A DNA stretch of 64,000 nt from Lysobacteraceae bacterium (GTDB lineage Bacteria; Pseudomonadota; Gammaproteobacteria; Xanthomonadales; Xanthomonadaceae). The notes under the pieces were generated by a model. That model saw nothing but the letters and a program-made list of their open reading frames with translations, was not told the DNA's origin and did no database searches. This document shows, piece by piece, positions 1 through 12,613 of this stretch. Each line of letters begins with the position of its first letter. The stretch's first letter is position 1. Both the position numbers and the translations under genes were made by a program. The stretch lies in the NCBI GenBank assembly GCA_004297225.1, contig SCUI01000013.1, forward strand, positions 1-64,000, written 5' to 3'.

Positions 1-609
1 GAAGTCGCGGTGAACCAGCACCCGGGGTTGCGCCAGCGCCGCATCGACCAGCAGGCGATACGCGCCATCCAGCACTTCCATTGCCTCGCAATCGGCGTCC
101 AGGCCCAGGTGCCGCCCGAGGAACCACTGGTCGAACAGGCGCAGTTCGCGCTCCAGCATGGCCTCGTCGTAGGCGGGCAGCGAAGGTGGCGGGGCGATCG
201 CCTGCAGCTTCAGCAACTGGCCGATCGCGCCGTCGAACAGCGCGTCGGCGTTGTCCGCATCGAGCACCTGCAACAGCGTGCGCGTGCCGAGGTCCTCGAG
301 CAGCAGGAAGCCCTGGCTGGCGTCGCCCGCGAGCACGCGCGGCACGCGCACGCCACCGGCTTCGAGCAGGTCGCGGATGCGCAGCCACGGGCGCACGTCT
401 TCCAGTCCGGGCGGGGAATCCATCACGATCCGCGACGCCCCCGTGCCATGGCTGCGCCAGTAGCTGCGGAAACCGGCATCCATCGAGGCCCGCTCCAGGG
501 TCGCCGCGCCGTCGCCGAGCGCCGCGCGTGCCCAGTCGAGGCGCTCGCGCGCCCGCGCCTGTTCTTGCGGCCCGGGCTCGGGCGCGGGGATTGGGGTGGA
601 GTGGGTCAT
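1..609 (-). CDS. amgK: Aminoglycoside-phosphotransferase-family sugar kinase (AmgK-like), 3' end beyond window
   Basis: Reverse-strand reading from ATG at 609 gives MTHSTPIPAPEPGPQEQARARERLDWARAAL...FLLLEDLGTRTLLQVL...AQPRVLVHRDF; HRDF is the APH-type catalytic loop. Absent from the ORF track because it runs off the window edge. Confidence 0.75.
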   Translation of the reverse strand, partial: MTHSTPIPAPEPGPQEQARARERLDWARAALGDGAATLERASMDAGFRSYWRSHGTGASRIVMDSPPGLEDVRPWLRIRDLLEAGGVRVPRVLAGDASQGFLLLEDLGTRTLLQVLDADNADALFDGAIGQLLKLQAIAPPPSLPAYDEAMLERELRLFDQWFLGRHLGLDADCEAMEVLDGAYRLLVDAALAQPRVLVHRDF

Positions 610-689
610 GCGTGCTCCGGGGCGGTGTCCGGGGGCGGGCCGGCCAGGGGCAAAGGGTAAACTGCCGGCCAGTTCCCAGGGAGTGCAAC

Positions 690-2099
690 GTGACGAAATT
701 GCAGCCTGTGTTGCTTTCCGGCGGTTCGGGAACCCGGTTGTGGCCGTTGTCGCGCGAGGCATACCCGAAGCAGTTCCTGCCGCTCGTCGGCAAGGACACG
801 ATGCTGCAGGCGACCTGGCGACGGATCGCGGCGTTGGCGACCCTGCCGCCGATCGTGGTCGCCGGCGAAGACCACCGTTTCCTCGTCGCGGAACAGCTGC
901 GCCAGGCCGGTGCGCCATCGCCCGCGATCGTCCTGGAGCCGGTCGGGCGCAATACCGCGCCGGCGATCGCCGCGGCCGCGCTGCAGGCCACCGCCGATGG
1001 CGGGGATCCGCTGCTGCTGGTGCTGCCGTCCGACCATGTCGTCCGCGATGCCGCGGCATTCCGCGCCGCGGTGCAGGCGGCGATGCCGGCGGCCAGCGCC
1101 GGCGCGCTGGTGACCTTCGGGATCGTGCCGTCGGCGCCGGAAACCGGCTTCGGCTACATCCAGGCCGGCGCCGACGCGGGCGGGGGCCTGCACGCGGTGC
1201 TGCGGTTCGTGGAGAAGCCCGATGCCGACACGGCGCGCGATTACCTGGCCGCGGGCGGCTACTACTGGAACAGCGGCATGTTCCTGTTCCGCGCGTCGAA
1301 ATACCTGGCGGAACTGGCGCGCTTCCGCCCCGACATCCTCGAGGCCACCCGCGCGGCCTGGCGCGACGCCCGCCGCGACGGCGACTTCATCCGCCTGGAC
1401 CGCGACGCCTTCGCGGCGACGCCGGCCGATTCGATCGACTACGCGGTGATGGAAAAGACCGACGCGGCGCAGGTGCTGCCGGTGGACATCGGCTGGAACG
1501 ACGTCGGCTCCTGGTCGGCACTGTGGGACGTGGCCGAACGCGACGAACACGGCAATGCCCGCGTCGGCGACGTGATCGCGGTCGACAGCCGCAACAGCTA
1601 CGCGCACGCGCGCCGGCTGGTGGCGCTGGTCGGCGTCGACGACCTGGTGGTGGTGGAAACCGACGATGCCGTGCTGGTGGCGCGCAAGGACCGGGTCCAG
1701 CAGGTCAAGGACGTGGTCGCGCTGCTGAAGGCAGGACAGCGCAGCCAGGCGGCGCTGCACCGGGAGGTCCACAGGCCCTGGGGCAGCTACGATTCGGTCG
1801 ACGTCGGCGAACGCTTCCAGGTGAAGCGGATCAAGGTCAAGCCGGGCGCGGCGCTGTCGCTGCAGTCGCACACGCGTCGCGCCGAGCACTGGATCGTGGT
1901 CAGCGGCACCGCGCGCGTCACCCGCGACCACGACGTGTTCGAGCTGCACGCCAACCAGTCCACCTACATCCCGATCGGCGCCAGGCATCGCCTGGAGAAC
2001 CCCGGCAGCGACGTGCTCGAGCTCATCGAGGTGCAGTCGGGCGACTACCTTGGCGAGGACGACATCGTCCGCTACGAGGACGTGTACGGCCGCAGCTAG
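690..2099 (+). CDS. xanB: Mannose-1-phosphate guanylyltransferase / mannose-6-phosphate isomerase
   Basis: GTG start; MTKLQPVLLSGGSGTRLWPLSREAYPKQFLPL, C-terminal cupin HRPWGSYDSVDVGERFQVKRIKVKPGAALSLQ. Confidence 0.93.
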   Translation: MTKLQPVLLSGGSGTRLWPLSREAYPKQFLPLVGKDTMLQATWRRIAALATLPPIVVAGEDHRFLVAEQLRQAGAPSPAIVLEPVGRNTAPAIAAAALQATADGGDPLLLVLPSDHVVRDAAAFRAAVQAAMPAASAGALVTFGIVPSAPETGFGYIQAGADAGGGLHAVLRFVEKPDADTARDYLAAGGYYWNSGMFLFRASKYLAELARFRPDILEATRAAWRDARRDGDFIRLDRDAFAATPADSIDYAVMEKTDAAQVLPVDIGWNDVGSWSALWDVAERDEHGNARVGDVIAVDSRNSYAHARRLVALVGVDDLVVVETDDAVLVARKDRVQQVKDVVALLKAGQRSQAALHREVHRPWGSYDSVDVGERFQVKRIKVKPGAALSLQSHTRRAEHWIVVSGTARVTRDHDVFELHANQSTYIPIGARHRLENPGSDVLELIEVQSGDYLGEDDIVRYEDVYGRS

Positions 2100-2122
2100 G
2101 CGGCCGTACCGGCGCGCGCGCG

Positions 2123-3580
<1,458 letters not shown>

Positions 3581-3763
3581 GGATGCAACCCTTGCTGGAA
3601 ACGGCCAATTCTACGCGGTGGCCGTGAACGCGGCTTTTCCCTACGCGTGAGCGCCGGGTTTTCCCCGGCATCCGCGGGCGGTACGGCGATGGGGCGGGCG
3701 GGACGGTTCGCGAACACTGCGGTCACCGGCGGATCGCGCCGGCAGCCTGCAAGGAGACCACCC

Positions 3764-4081
3764 ATGAAGCGCACCCGTTTCGCCGTTCTTCCGCTGGCCC
3801 TCGGCCTGGCGCTCGCCGCCGGCCTTGCCGGCGCCTCGGACCGCGTCGACATCAATACCGCCGACGCCGCCACCATCGACGCCGCCATGGTCAACGTCGG
3901 CCGCGCCAAGGCCGAGGCCATCGTCGCCTACCGCAAGGAACACGGCGCGTTCCGCAGCGTCGAGCAGCTGGCGGAAGTGAAGGGGATCGGCCTGTCGATC
4001 ATCGAGAAGAACCGCGAGCGCGTCGTCGTCGGCGGCAGTGCCAAGGCCGCGCCGGCCAAAGCCGTCGCGAAGGGCAAGTAA
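3764..4081 (+). CDS. ComEA-like helix-hairpin-helix protein with signal peptide
   Basis: MKRTRFAVLPLALGLALAAGLAGASDRVDINTADAATIDAAMVNVGRAKAEAIVAYRKEHGAFRSVEQLAEVKGIG. Confidence 0.85.
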   Translation: MKRTRFAVLPLALGLALAAGLAGASDRVDINTADAATIDAAMVNVGRAKAEAIVAYRKEHGAFRSVEQLAEVKGIGLSIIEKNRERVVVGGSAKAAPAKAVAKGK

Positions 4082-4124
4082 CCGGCTGCAGCGGGCACGG
4101 GGACGCGCCCGCTACACTGGCGGC

Positions 4125-4715
4125 ATGGACGCCGCCAGGGTCATCGCCGCCGCCGATTACCAGCGCGAACGCTGGCGCAACGGCGCCGGCTGGACCCGCC
4201 AGGTGCATGCGCAGGCGTCGGCCGACCCTGCGCATGCCTGGGACTGGCGCCTGTCCATCGCCGAGATCGAGGCCGATGCCCCGTTCTCGGTGTTCCCGGG
4301 CGTGGAGCGGGAACTGGTGCTGCTCCAGGGTGAAGGCCTGCGCCTGCGCTTCGACGATGGCGCAACGCACACGCTGTTGCCGCCGCACGATCGCCTGCGC
4401 TTCGCCGGCGAGCGCGCGCTGGTGGGAGAACTGGTCGACGGCCCCACGCTGGACTTCAACCTGATGTGGCGCCGCGACGCGGTCGACGCGCAGCTGTGGC
4501 ATCGGCCGCTGGTCGGTTCGCTGGCGGTGTTCGTCGATCCCGGCACCACCTGGGCGCTTCACCAGCTTTCCGGCCAGGCCCGGTTCGAAGCCGGCAGCGG
4601 GCTGCCGCCGCTGCAACCCGGCGACACCGCGCTGCTGCGCGGCGGCGATGCGCGCCGCCGCCACCTCCTCGATGGCGGCGGCGAGCTCCTGGTCATCCGC
4701 GTCAGCAACCTGTAG
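4125..4715 (+). CDS. HutD family protein
   Basis: MDAARVIAAADYQRERWRNGAGWTRQVH...DWRLSIAEIEADAPFSVFPGVER...; stop codon TAG lies within a GTAG palindrome. Confidence 0.85.
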   Translation: MDAARVIAAADYQRERWRNGAGWTRQVHAQASADPAHAWDWRLSIAEIEADAPFSVFPGVERELVLLQGEGLRLRFDDGATHTLLPPHDRLRFAGERALVGELVDGPTLDFNLMWRRDAVDAQLWHRPLVGSLAVFVDPGTTWALHQLSGQARFEAGSGLPPLQPGDTALLRGGDARRRHLLDGGGELLVIRVSNL

Positions 4716-4741
4716 TCCAGCCGACCCATGGTCGGCTGGAC
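4712..4741. repeat. GTAG/REP-type palindrome (SMAG-like)
   Basis: gtagtccagccgacccatggtcggctggac; shares the core agccgacccatggtcggct with 25401-25456 and 28625-28648. Confidence 0.8.
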
Positions 4742-4753
4742 ATGCCCGCCGCC

Positions 4754-6904
4754 TCAGAATCTCAGGTTCGCGGTGAGCCACGCGCTGCGCGGTGTTCCAG
4801 GGCTGATGTTGTCGTTGCTGTGGGCGCTGGCGAAGTAGCGCTTGTCGCCGAGGTTCTCGATGTTGAGCTGCAGTTGCAGCGACGGGTGGACCGTCCAGTA
4901 CAGCGCCGCGTCGAAGCGGGTGAACGCCGGCACGGTGACCGCATTGTCGACGTTGGCGAAGATCGCGCCGCGGTGGACGATGCCCAGGCCGACGCCGAAC
5001 GCCGGGTTGAAGTCGTAGCGGTTCCACAACGAAGCCGAGTGCCGCGGCAGTTGCGCCAGGCGGTTGCCGGCCAGCGCCGTCGCCGACTGGGTGGTGGTGA
5101 TCTCGCCCTGCTGCCATGCGTAGCCGCCCATCAGTTGCCAGGCATCGGTGATGCGGCCGGCGATGCCGAGTTCGACGCCCTTGGCGGTCTGTCCGTCGAC
5201 CAGGATCGAGCGGGTGGCGTCGGCAGGGTCGACCACCGCGACGTTGCCGCGGTCCAACCGGTACGCGGCGATGTTCGCCGACAGGCCTGGGCGCAGGTCC
5301 CATTTGGCGCCGATTTCGCGGTTGCGGAACGTCTCCGGGTCCAGCGCCGCGTTGCTGGCGCGCAGCGACGCCAGCTGTTCGCCGGCGCGCGGCAGGTAGG
5401 ACATGCTGTAACTGGCGTATACCGAGACCGTTTCGACCGGCTTGTAGACCAGTCCCGCGCGCGGCGAGAGCAGGCTGTCGTCGCCGTGCAGCGTTTCGCC
5501 GCTGCGGTTGTCGAGCAGGTCGACGCTGAAGTCCTCGTGGCGCAGGCCGAGGATCGCCAGCCAATTCGGCGACAGCTGCAGCTGGTCCTGCAGGTAGAAC
5601 GACGCGACCCGGGCGATGCCATGGTTGTCGGCATCGGTGGCGCTCTGGCGGAAGTCCACCGGCGCGGTGGTGCGCGGATCGCCGAGCGGCACCCGCAGGC
5701 TGGTCGCGGTGCTGCCCGGCCCGCCGAAGTAGCCGGTCATGCGCAGGTTGTCGGTTTCCTGCCTGCCGAATTCGGCGCCGGCCAGCAGCGTGTGCCGGAT
5801 CCTGCCGGTGTCGGCCTGCCAGGTGAGGTCCAGCTGGTTGAAGAGGTTCCGCCGGGTGGTGGCGTTGTTGTAGGCGGCGAGCGCCACCGTTTGCGTACCG
5901 GCATCGACCGCGCGCGGGTAGACGTTCTGGTAGAACTTGTCGTAGTCCGCCCGGCGCAGGTGGTTGCGCAACTGCACGCCGCCGGCGAACGCATGCTCGA
6001 GCACGAGGTCGAACGCATCGACCGTCGCATCGACCGGGCTCTGCGCGGGATCGCCGAAGAAGGTCGATCGGTCGACGTCGAGCGGTCGCCCGTCCAGCGA
6101 GGGCACGCCGCGGTCGGCGACGCGCTCGTCGTGGAAGTGCTCGTAGGAGGCATGCAGCCGGGTATCGGCGCCGAGGTCGATGCCGAATGCGGGGTTGACG
6201 CCGTAGCGCCGCAGTTCGAAGCCGTCGCGGAAGCTTTCCGAATCCTCGTGGACGGCGTTGATCCGGAAGCCGGCGTCCAGGCCGACGCCGGTGCCGTAAT
6301 CCACGGTCGCGCGGCGCCGGTTGCCGGAGCCCACCTGCAGGCTGGCGGCGTGGTGGTCCTCGCCGTCGGCCTGGCGGGTGATCCGGTTGATCACGCCGCC
6401 GCTGCCGCCACGGCCGAAGATCATCGCGTTCGGGCCTTTCAGCGCTTCCACCCGCTCGACGTTGTAGACGTCGCGGATGTACTGCACGTCGTCGCGGACG
6501 CCGTCGACGAAGAAATCGGCGGTGGTGCTGTTACCGCGCATCACCGGGGTATCGCGGTTGCCTTCGCCCTGTGCCGTGCCGACGCCCGGCATGTAGCGCA
6601 GCGTGTCGACCAGGCTGGTCATTGCCTGGTCGGCGATCAACTTGTCGGTGACCACGGTCACCGCCTGCGGAACGTCGAGCAGTTCGGTTTCGGTCTTCGT
6701 GGCGCTGCGGGTCTTGCGGGCGTTGTACTCGGGCAGGTAGCGCAGGCCGAGCACGGTGACCCGGTCGAGGTCCTGGGGCGGCTCGTCGAGGGCGGGGGCG
6801 GCGCCGGTCTCGGCTGCCAGGGCGGGTGTGCAGCAGAGCCCGAGCAGGGCGAGGGTCAGGAGTCGACGGGACGGCGCGAGGCGCGATCTTGGCAGGCGGG
6901 ACAT
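4754..6904 (-). CDS. TonB-dependent siderophore receptor
   Basis: Signal peptide, DVPQAVTVVTDKLI plug motif, GPNAMIFGRGGSGGVINRIT, terminal ...SAWLTANLRF beta-strand. Confidence 0.93.
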   Translation of the reverse strand: MSRLPRSRLAPSRRLLTLALLGLCCTPALAAETGAAPALDEPPQDLDRVTVLGLRYLPEYNARKTRSATKTETELLDVPQAVTVVTDKLIADQAMTSLVDTLRYMPGVGTAQGEGNRDTPVMRGNSTTADFFVDGVRDDVQYIRDVYNVERVEALKGPNAMIFGRGGSGGVINRITRQADGEDHHAASLQVGSGNRRRATVDYGTGVGLDAGFRINAVHEDSESFRDGFELRRYGVNPAFGIDLGADTRLHASYEHFHDERVADRGVPSLDGRPLDVDRSTFFGDPAQSPVDATVDAFDLVLEHAFAGGVQLRNHLRRADYDKFYQNVYPRAVDAGTQTVALAAYNNATTRRNLFNQLDLTWQADTGRIRHTLLAGAEFGRQETDNLRMTGYFGGPGSTATSLRVPLGDPRTTAPVDFRQSATDADNHGIARVASFYLQDQLQLSPNWLAILGLRHEDFSVDLLDNRSGETLHGDDSLLSPRAGLVYKPVETVSVYASYSMSYLPRAGEQLASLRASNAALDPETFRNREIGAKWDLRPGLSANIAAYRLDRGNVAVVDPADATRSILVDGQTAKGVELGIAGRITDAWQLMGGYAWQQGEITTTQSATALAGNRLAQLPRHSASLWNRYDFNPAFGVGLGIVHRGAIFANVDNAVTVPAFTRFDAALYWTVHPSLQLQLNIENLGDKRYFASAHSNDNISPGTPRSAWLTANLRF

Positions 6905-6950
6905 GGATTCCGGGGCAGGTTGCGGCGCGATCGGCCGCGGAGCGAGCGAT

Positions 6951-6969
6951 GATAATGAGAACCATTATC
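6951..6969. promoter_or_regulatory. Fur box upstream of siderophore receptor
   Basis: gataatgagaaccattatc matches the 19-bp consensus GATAATGATAATCATTATC at 17/19, 47 bp upstream of the receptor start. Confidence 0.85.
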
Positions 6970-7016
6970 GCCACGCAAGCGGTAGCGGAGACCGGGCCGG
7001 GCGTCGGATCCGGCCG

Positions 7017-7340
7017 TCAGTCCCGGTCGTCCCGGGTCCAGACCGAGCCGTCCTCCACCTTGACCGGGAAGCGCACCGCCGGCGCGTAGGCCGGAGGATT
7101 GAGCGCGCGGCCGTCGCGGACGTCGAACTTCGATCCATGCAGCACGCATTCGATGGTCGCTTCCTCGCCGTCGAAGCAGCCTGCGGACAACTCGAAGTCC
7201 TCGTGGCTGCAACGATCCTCGAGCGCGTAGTAGTCGCCGTCGTAGTTGACCACCACGATCGCGACGTCGCCGTCCCAGGCCACCTTCGATTCGCCCGGCA
7301 GCAGCTCGGCGGTCGTGCATACGCGCACCCAGTCGCCCAT
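7017..7340 (-). CDS. Rieske-type [2Fe-2S] ferredoxin
   Basis: DRCSHEDFELSAG ... IECVLHGSKFDVRDG: CxH...CxxH Rieske ligands. Confidence 0.9.
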   Translation of the reverse strand: MGDWVRVCTTAELLPGESKVAWDGDVAIVVVNYDGDYYALEDRCSHEDFELSAGCFDGEEATIECVLHGSKFDVRDGRALNPPAYAPAVRFPVKVEDGSVWTRDDRD

Positions 7341-7874
7341 CTACAGATCCTTCTCCAGGACTTCGAAACGCAGGTCGTCGCGGCGCGGGATGCCGAAGCG
7401 CTCGTCGCCGTACGGAAAAGGCCTGGTGATCCCCGTGCGGTGGTAGCCGCGACGCTGGTACCAGGCGACGAGTTCCTCGCGCAGGTCGATCACGGTCATG
7501 CGCAGCTTGCGCAACCGCCATTCCTCGCGCGCGATCCGTTCGGCTTCGGCCAGCACCGCCTTGCCCATTCCGCCGCCCTGCAGGTCGGGGCGCACGGCGA
7601 ACATGCCGAAATAGCCCTCGCCCTCGATCTCGGCGACATGCGCGCAGGCCAGCAGGATGCCGTCGCGCTCGGCCAGCAATACCCGGCTGCGCGGACGCAG
7701 GAGGTCCTCGCGCAGCACCTCGCGATCGATGCGTTCGCCATCGAGCAGGTCGGCCTCGGTGGTCCAGCCGGCGCGGCTGGCATCGCCGCGATAGGCCGAG
7801 GTCACCAGTGCGACCAGCGCATCCAGGTCGGCCTCGGTGGCGTCGCGGAACACGATCGCACCCGGGGTCAGCAC
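7341..7874 (-). CDS. GNAT family N-acetyltransferase
   Basis: GTG start overlapping the sufS end; IVFRDATEADLDALVALV..., FGMFAVRPDLQGGGMGKAVLAEAE acetyl-CoA motif. Confidence 0.85.
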   Translation of the reverse strand: MLTPGAIVFRDATEADLDALVALVTSAYRGDASRAGWTTEADLLDGERIDREVLREDLLRPRSRVLLAERDGILLACAHVAEIEGEGYFGMFAVRPDLQGGGMGKAVLAEAERIAREEWRLRKLRMTVIDLREELVAWYQRRGYHRTGITRPFPYGDERFGIPRRDDLRFEVLEKDL

Positions 7875-9109
7875 AGCAGCTTGCGCACCTTGGACAGTGC
7901 GCCCATGAACGCCTCGATCTCGGCGTGGGTGTTGTAGAACGCCAGCGACGCGCGGCAGGTCGCCGGTACGCCGATCCAGGCCATCAGCGGGTGCGCGCAA
8001 TGGTGACCGGAGCGCACGGCGACGCCTTCCAGGTCGAGCAGCGTGGCCAGGTCGTGCGCGTGCGCGCCCTCGACCAGGAACGAGACCACCGCCGCCTTCT
8101 CCGGCGCGTTGCCGATGATGCGCAATCCATCGACCTTGCGCATTTCCCCGGTGAGGTGCGCCAGCAGTTCGGCCTCGCGCGCGGCGACGTGGGCCATGCC
8201 GATGGCGCCGAGGTAGTCGACGGCGGCACCTAGCCCGACGTGGCCGGCGATGTTCGGCGTGCCGGCCTCGAACCGGTGTGGCGGATCGTTGAATACCGTG
8301 CCTTCGAAGCGGACCTCGCGGATCATCTCGCCGCCGCCCAGGAACGGCGGCATCGCCTCCAGGTGTTCGCCCCGAGCCCACAGCGCGCCGGTTCCGGTCG
8401 GCCCGCACATCTTGTGGCCGGTGAGGGCGTAGAAATCGCATCCGATCGCGGCCACGTCCACCGGCATGTGCGGCAGCGCCTGCGAGCCGTCGACCACGGT
8501 GACGATGCCGCGCTTGCGCGCCATCCGGCAGATGTCGCGCACCGGGTTGACCGTGCCGAGCACGTTGGAGACATGGGTCACGGCCAGCAGCCGGACGTCG
8601 GCGGTCATCGCCGCCTGCAGCGCGTCCAGGTCCAGCGCCCCGTCCGGCGTGATGTCCGCCACCTTGATCGTGGCGCCTGTACGCTCGGCGACCAGCTGCC
8701 ATGGCACGATGTTGGCGTGGTGTTCCATGCGCGTGACCAGGATCGCGTCGCCGGGCTGGAGCCGCGGCAGCGCCCAGGAGTAGGCCACCAGGTTGATCGC
8801 GAAGGTGGTGCCGCTGGTCAGCACCAGCTCGTTGGCGCGGACATTGAGGTGCGCCGCGAGCTTGCGCCGGGCGCCTTCGTAGGCCTCGGTCGCCTCGGTA
8901 CCGAGCATGTGCACCGCGCGGCTGACGTTGGCGTTGTGCCGGCGGTAGAAATCGTCGGTCGCCTCGATCACCGCCGCCGGCTTCTGCCCGGTGTTGGCGG
9001 AATCGAAATAGACCAGCGGCTTGCCGTGCACCTGGCGCGAGAGCAGCGGGAAATCGGCGCGGATGCGTGCCCAGTCGATGCTGCCGGCGGGGGCGGCGGC
9101 GAGGCTCAT
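7868..9109 (-). CDS. sufS: Cysteine desulfurase SufS
   Basis: YFDSANTGQKP, DGSQALPHMPVDVAAIGCDFYALTGHKMCGPTGTG (PLP-Lys), RSGHHCAHPLM. Confidence 0.95.
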   Translation of the reverse strand: MSLAAAPAGSIDWARIRADFPLLSRQVHGKPLVYFDSANTGQKPAAVIEATDDFYRRHNANVSRAVHMLGTEATEAYEGARRKLAAHLNVRANELVLTSGTTFAINLVAYSWALPRLQPGDAILVTRMEHHANIVPWQLVAERTGATIKVADITPDGALDLDALQAAMTADVRLLAVTHVSNVLGTVNPVRDICRMARKRGIVTVVDGSQALPHMPVDVAAIGCDFYALTGHKMCGPTGTGALWARGEHLEAMPPFLGGGEMIREVRFEGTVFNDPPHRFEAGTPNIAGHVGLGAAVDYLGAIGMAHVAAREAELLAHLTGEMRKVDGLRIIGNAPEKAAVVSFLVEGAHAHDLATLLDLEGVAVRSGHHCAHPLMAWIGVPATCRASLAFYNTHAEIEAFMGALSKVRKLLC

Positions 9110-10379
9110 GCGCCGTCCTGCAGCGCGGCCAGGGAACGGTCGAGCATCGCCGCCAGCGATTCGCGCAGCGCCGGGTCGTCGACCACGACCAGCGCCTCGC
9201 GGCAGAATGCGGTGGTCAGCAGGCGGCGGGCATCGGCTTCGGGCAGCCCGCGCGAGCGCAGGTAGAACATCGCCGTGGGGCTGAGCTGGCCGACGGTGGC
9301 GCCGTGCGTCGCCTTGACCTCTTCGGCGTGGATCTCGAGCACCGGCTGGCTGTCGACTTCCGCCTGGTCGGACAGCAACAGGTTCTTGTTCGACAGGTTG
9401 GCGTCGCTGCCGTCGGCGCCCGGGCGGATGGTGATGCCGCCATGGAACACCGCGCGGCCGCGGCCGGCGGCAATGCCGCGCCAGGTGAGGTCGCAGGCGG
9501 TGTCGCCGACGATGTGCTCGATGCCCAGCCGGGTATCCAGGTGCCGGCGACCGGTGGCCAGCTGCACGCCGCTGCCGAGCAGCATCGCGCCCGTGCCTTC
9601 CAGGCGCACGTTGAGCTCGTGGCGCGACAGGCCGGCGCCCAGTTCCAGGTCGAGCCGGTGGTATTGCGCGTCGCGCGCCAGCACCGCGTCGGTGCGCGCG
9701 ACCAGCGTGGCCCGCGGCGCCTCGTCCTGGCGGCGCAGGTGCCGCAGCACCGCGCCGGTGGCCAGGTGCACCTGCACCAGCTGGTTGGACAGGTTGGCGT
9801 GGTCGCCGGAACCCAGGTGGTGCTCGACGATCGTGGCCTCCGCGCCCTGGCGCAGCTCGACCAGGTGGCGCAGGTGGCTCGCGGAGTCGACGTCGCCAGC
9901 CGCGGTGCCGATGAAAACCAGGTGCAGCGGCTGCGCCAGCCGCACGTTCTCGCCCAGGCGCAGCACGATCCCGTCGCGCGCCAGCGCGGTGTTGAGCCGG
10001 GCGAACACCTCGTCGCCGCGGGCGAAACGGCGCTGCATGAAGTTGGCGGCGCGCGGATCGGTGTCGGCGAGCAGTTCGGGCAGGCGCTGAAAGCGTGCGC
10101 CGGCGGGCAATGCGGTGGTGTCGGAATGGGTGGCGTCGAAGCCGCCATTGACGAACACCAGCCGCGGGCCGGGGATGCCATCGAGCAAGGCGGCATCGAA
10201 CGCGGCCGGTGCCGCCGGCGTGGCGAAGCTGCGGCGCTCCAGCGGACGCAGCGCGGTGTACTTCCAGGCCTCGCTGCGGACCAGCGGCAGGCCGTCGCGC
10301 AGCGCCGCGTCCAGCGCCTCGCGCCGCCAGGGCGCGGTACTGTCGAAGCCTGCGGCCAGCGATTCGAGCAATGCGCCCA

Positions 10380-10380
<1 letters not shown>
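9106..10380 (-). CDS. sufD: Fe-S cluster assembly protein SufD
   Basis: SDANLSNKNLLLSDQAEVDSQPVLEIHAEEVKATHGATVGQLSPTAMFYLRSRGL. Confidence 0.95.
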
Positions 10381-11144
<764 letters not shown>

Positions 11145-11156
11145 CTGGTTCGTTCC

Positions 11157-12605
11157 TTATCCGACCGCGCCTTCGAGGGAGACTTCGAGCAGCTTCTTGG
11201 CTTCCACCGCGAACTCCATCGGCAGCTCGCGGAACACCTGCTTGCAGAAGCCGTCGACGATCATGGACACCGCGTCCTCCTCGCCGATGCCGCGGCTGCG
11301 GCAATAAAACAGCTGGTCGTCGCTGATCTTGGAGGTGGTCGCCTCGTGCTCGACCGTGGCCGAGGGATGCTTGACCTCGATGTAGGGGAAGGTGTGCGCG
11401 CCGCACTGCTTGCCGATCAGCAGCGAGTCGCACTGGGTGTGGTTGCGCGCGCCCTCGGCGCTTCGTTCCACCTTGACCAGCCCGCGGTAGGAATTCTGGC
11501 CGCGCCCGGCGCTGATGCCCTTGCTGACGATCTTGGACTTGGTGCGCTTGCCGACGTGGATCATCTTCGTGCCGGTGTCGGCCTGCTGGCGGTGGTGGGT
11601 GAGGGCCACGGAGTGGAACTCGCCGACCGAGTCGTCGCCCAGCAGCACGCAGGACGGGTACTTCCAGGTGATCGCCGAACCGGTCTCGACCTGGGTCCAG
11701 ACCACCTTGCTGCGCGCGCCGCGGCACTGCGCACGCTTGGTCACGAAGTTGTAGATGCCGCCGACGCCGTTCTCGTCGCCCGGGTACCAGTTCTGCACGG
11801 TGGAGTACTTGATCTTCGCGTCTTCCAGCGCCACCAGTTCCACCACCGCCGCGTGCAGCTGGTTCTCGTCGCGCATCGGCGCCGTGCAGCCCTCGAGGTA
11901 GGAGACCTCGGCGCGGTCCTCGCAGATGATCATCGTGCGCTCGAACTGCCCGGTGTGGCCGGCGTTGATCCGGAAATAGGTGCTCAGTTCCATCGGGCAG
12001 CGCACGCCGGCCGGGATGAACACGAACGAGCCGTCGGAGAACACCGCCGAGTTGAGCGCGGCGAAATAGTTGTCGCCGACCGGCACCACCGTGCCCAGGT
12101 ACTGGCGCACCAGGTCCGGGTACTTCTGGATGGCGTCGCTCATCGAGGTGAAGATGACGCCCACCGCGGCCAGTTCCTTCTGGAACGTGGTGCCGACGGA
12201 CACCGAGTCGAACACCGCGTCCACCGCCACGCCGGCCAGCTTCTTGCGCTCGTGCAGCGGCACGCCGAGCTTGTCGTACGTGTCGAGAAGCTCCTTGGGC
12301 ACCTCGTCCAGCGACTTGTACTTGGGTCCCTTGGGCGCGGAGTAGTAGCTCAGCGCCTGCAGGTCGATCGGACCGAGCCTGAGCTTGGCCCAGTCCGGCT
12401 GGCGCATGGTCAGCCAGTGGCGGTAGGCGGCCAGGCGCCACTCGGTCATCCATTCCGGCTCGTTCTTTTTCGCCGAAAGCGCGCGGACGATGTCCTCCGA
12501 CAAGCCCGGCGGAAGCGAATCCGATTCGATGTCGGTGATGAAGCCGGCGTCGTAGCGCCGGCCCAGTTGCTGCAGGATTTCCTGGTTTTCCACTGCAATG
12601 CCCAT
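11157..12605 (-). CDS. sufB: Fe-S cluster assembly protein SufB
   Basis: [82 protein letters not shown]. Confidence 0.96.
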   Translation of the reverse strand: MGIAVENQEILQQLGRRYDAGFITDIESDSLPPGLSEDIVRALSAKKNEPEWMTEWRLAAYRHWLTMRQPDWAKLRLGPIDLQALSYYSAPKGPKYKSLDEVPKELLDTYDKLGVPLHERKKLAGVAVDAVFDSVSVGTTFQKELAAVGVIFTSMSDAIQKYPDLVRQYLGTVVPVGDNYFAALNSAVFSDGSFVFIPAGVRCPMELSTYFRINAGHTGQFERTMIICEDRAEVSYLEGCTAPMRDENQLHAAVVELVALEDAKIKYSTVQNWYPGDENGVGGIYNFVTKRAQCRGARSKVVWTQVETGSAITWKYPSCVLLGDDSVGEFHSVALTHHRQQADTGTKMIHVGKRTKSKIVSKGISAGRGQNSYRGLVKVERSAEGARNHTQCDSLLIGKQCGAHTFPYIEVKHPSATVEHEATTSKISDDQLFYCRSRGIGEEDAVSMIVDGFCKQVFRELPMEFAVEAKKLLEVSLEGAVG

Positions 12606-12613
12606 GGTTGGCC

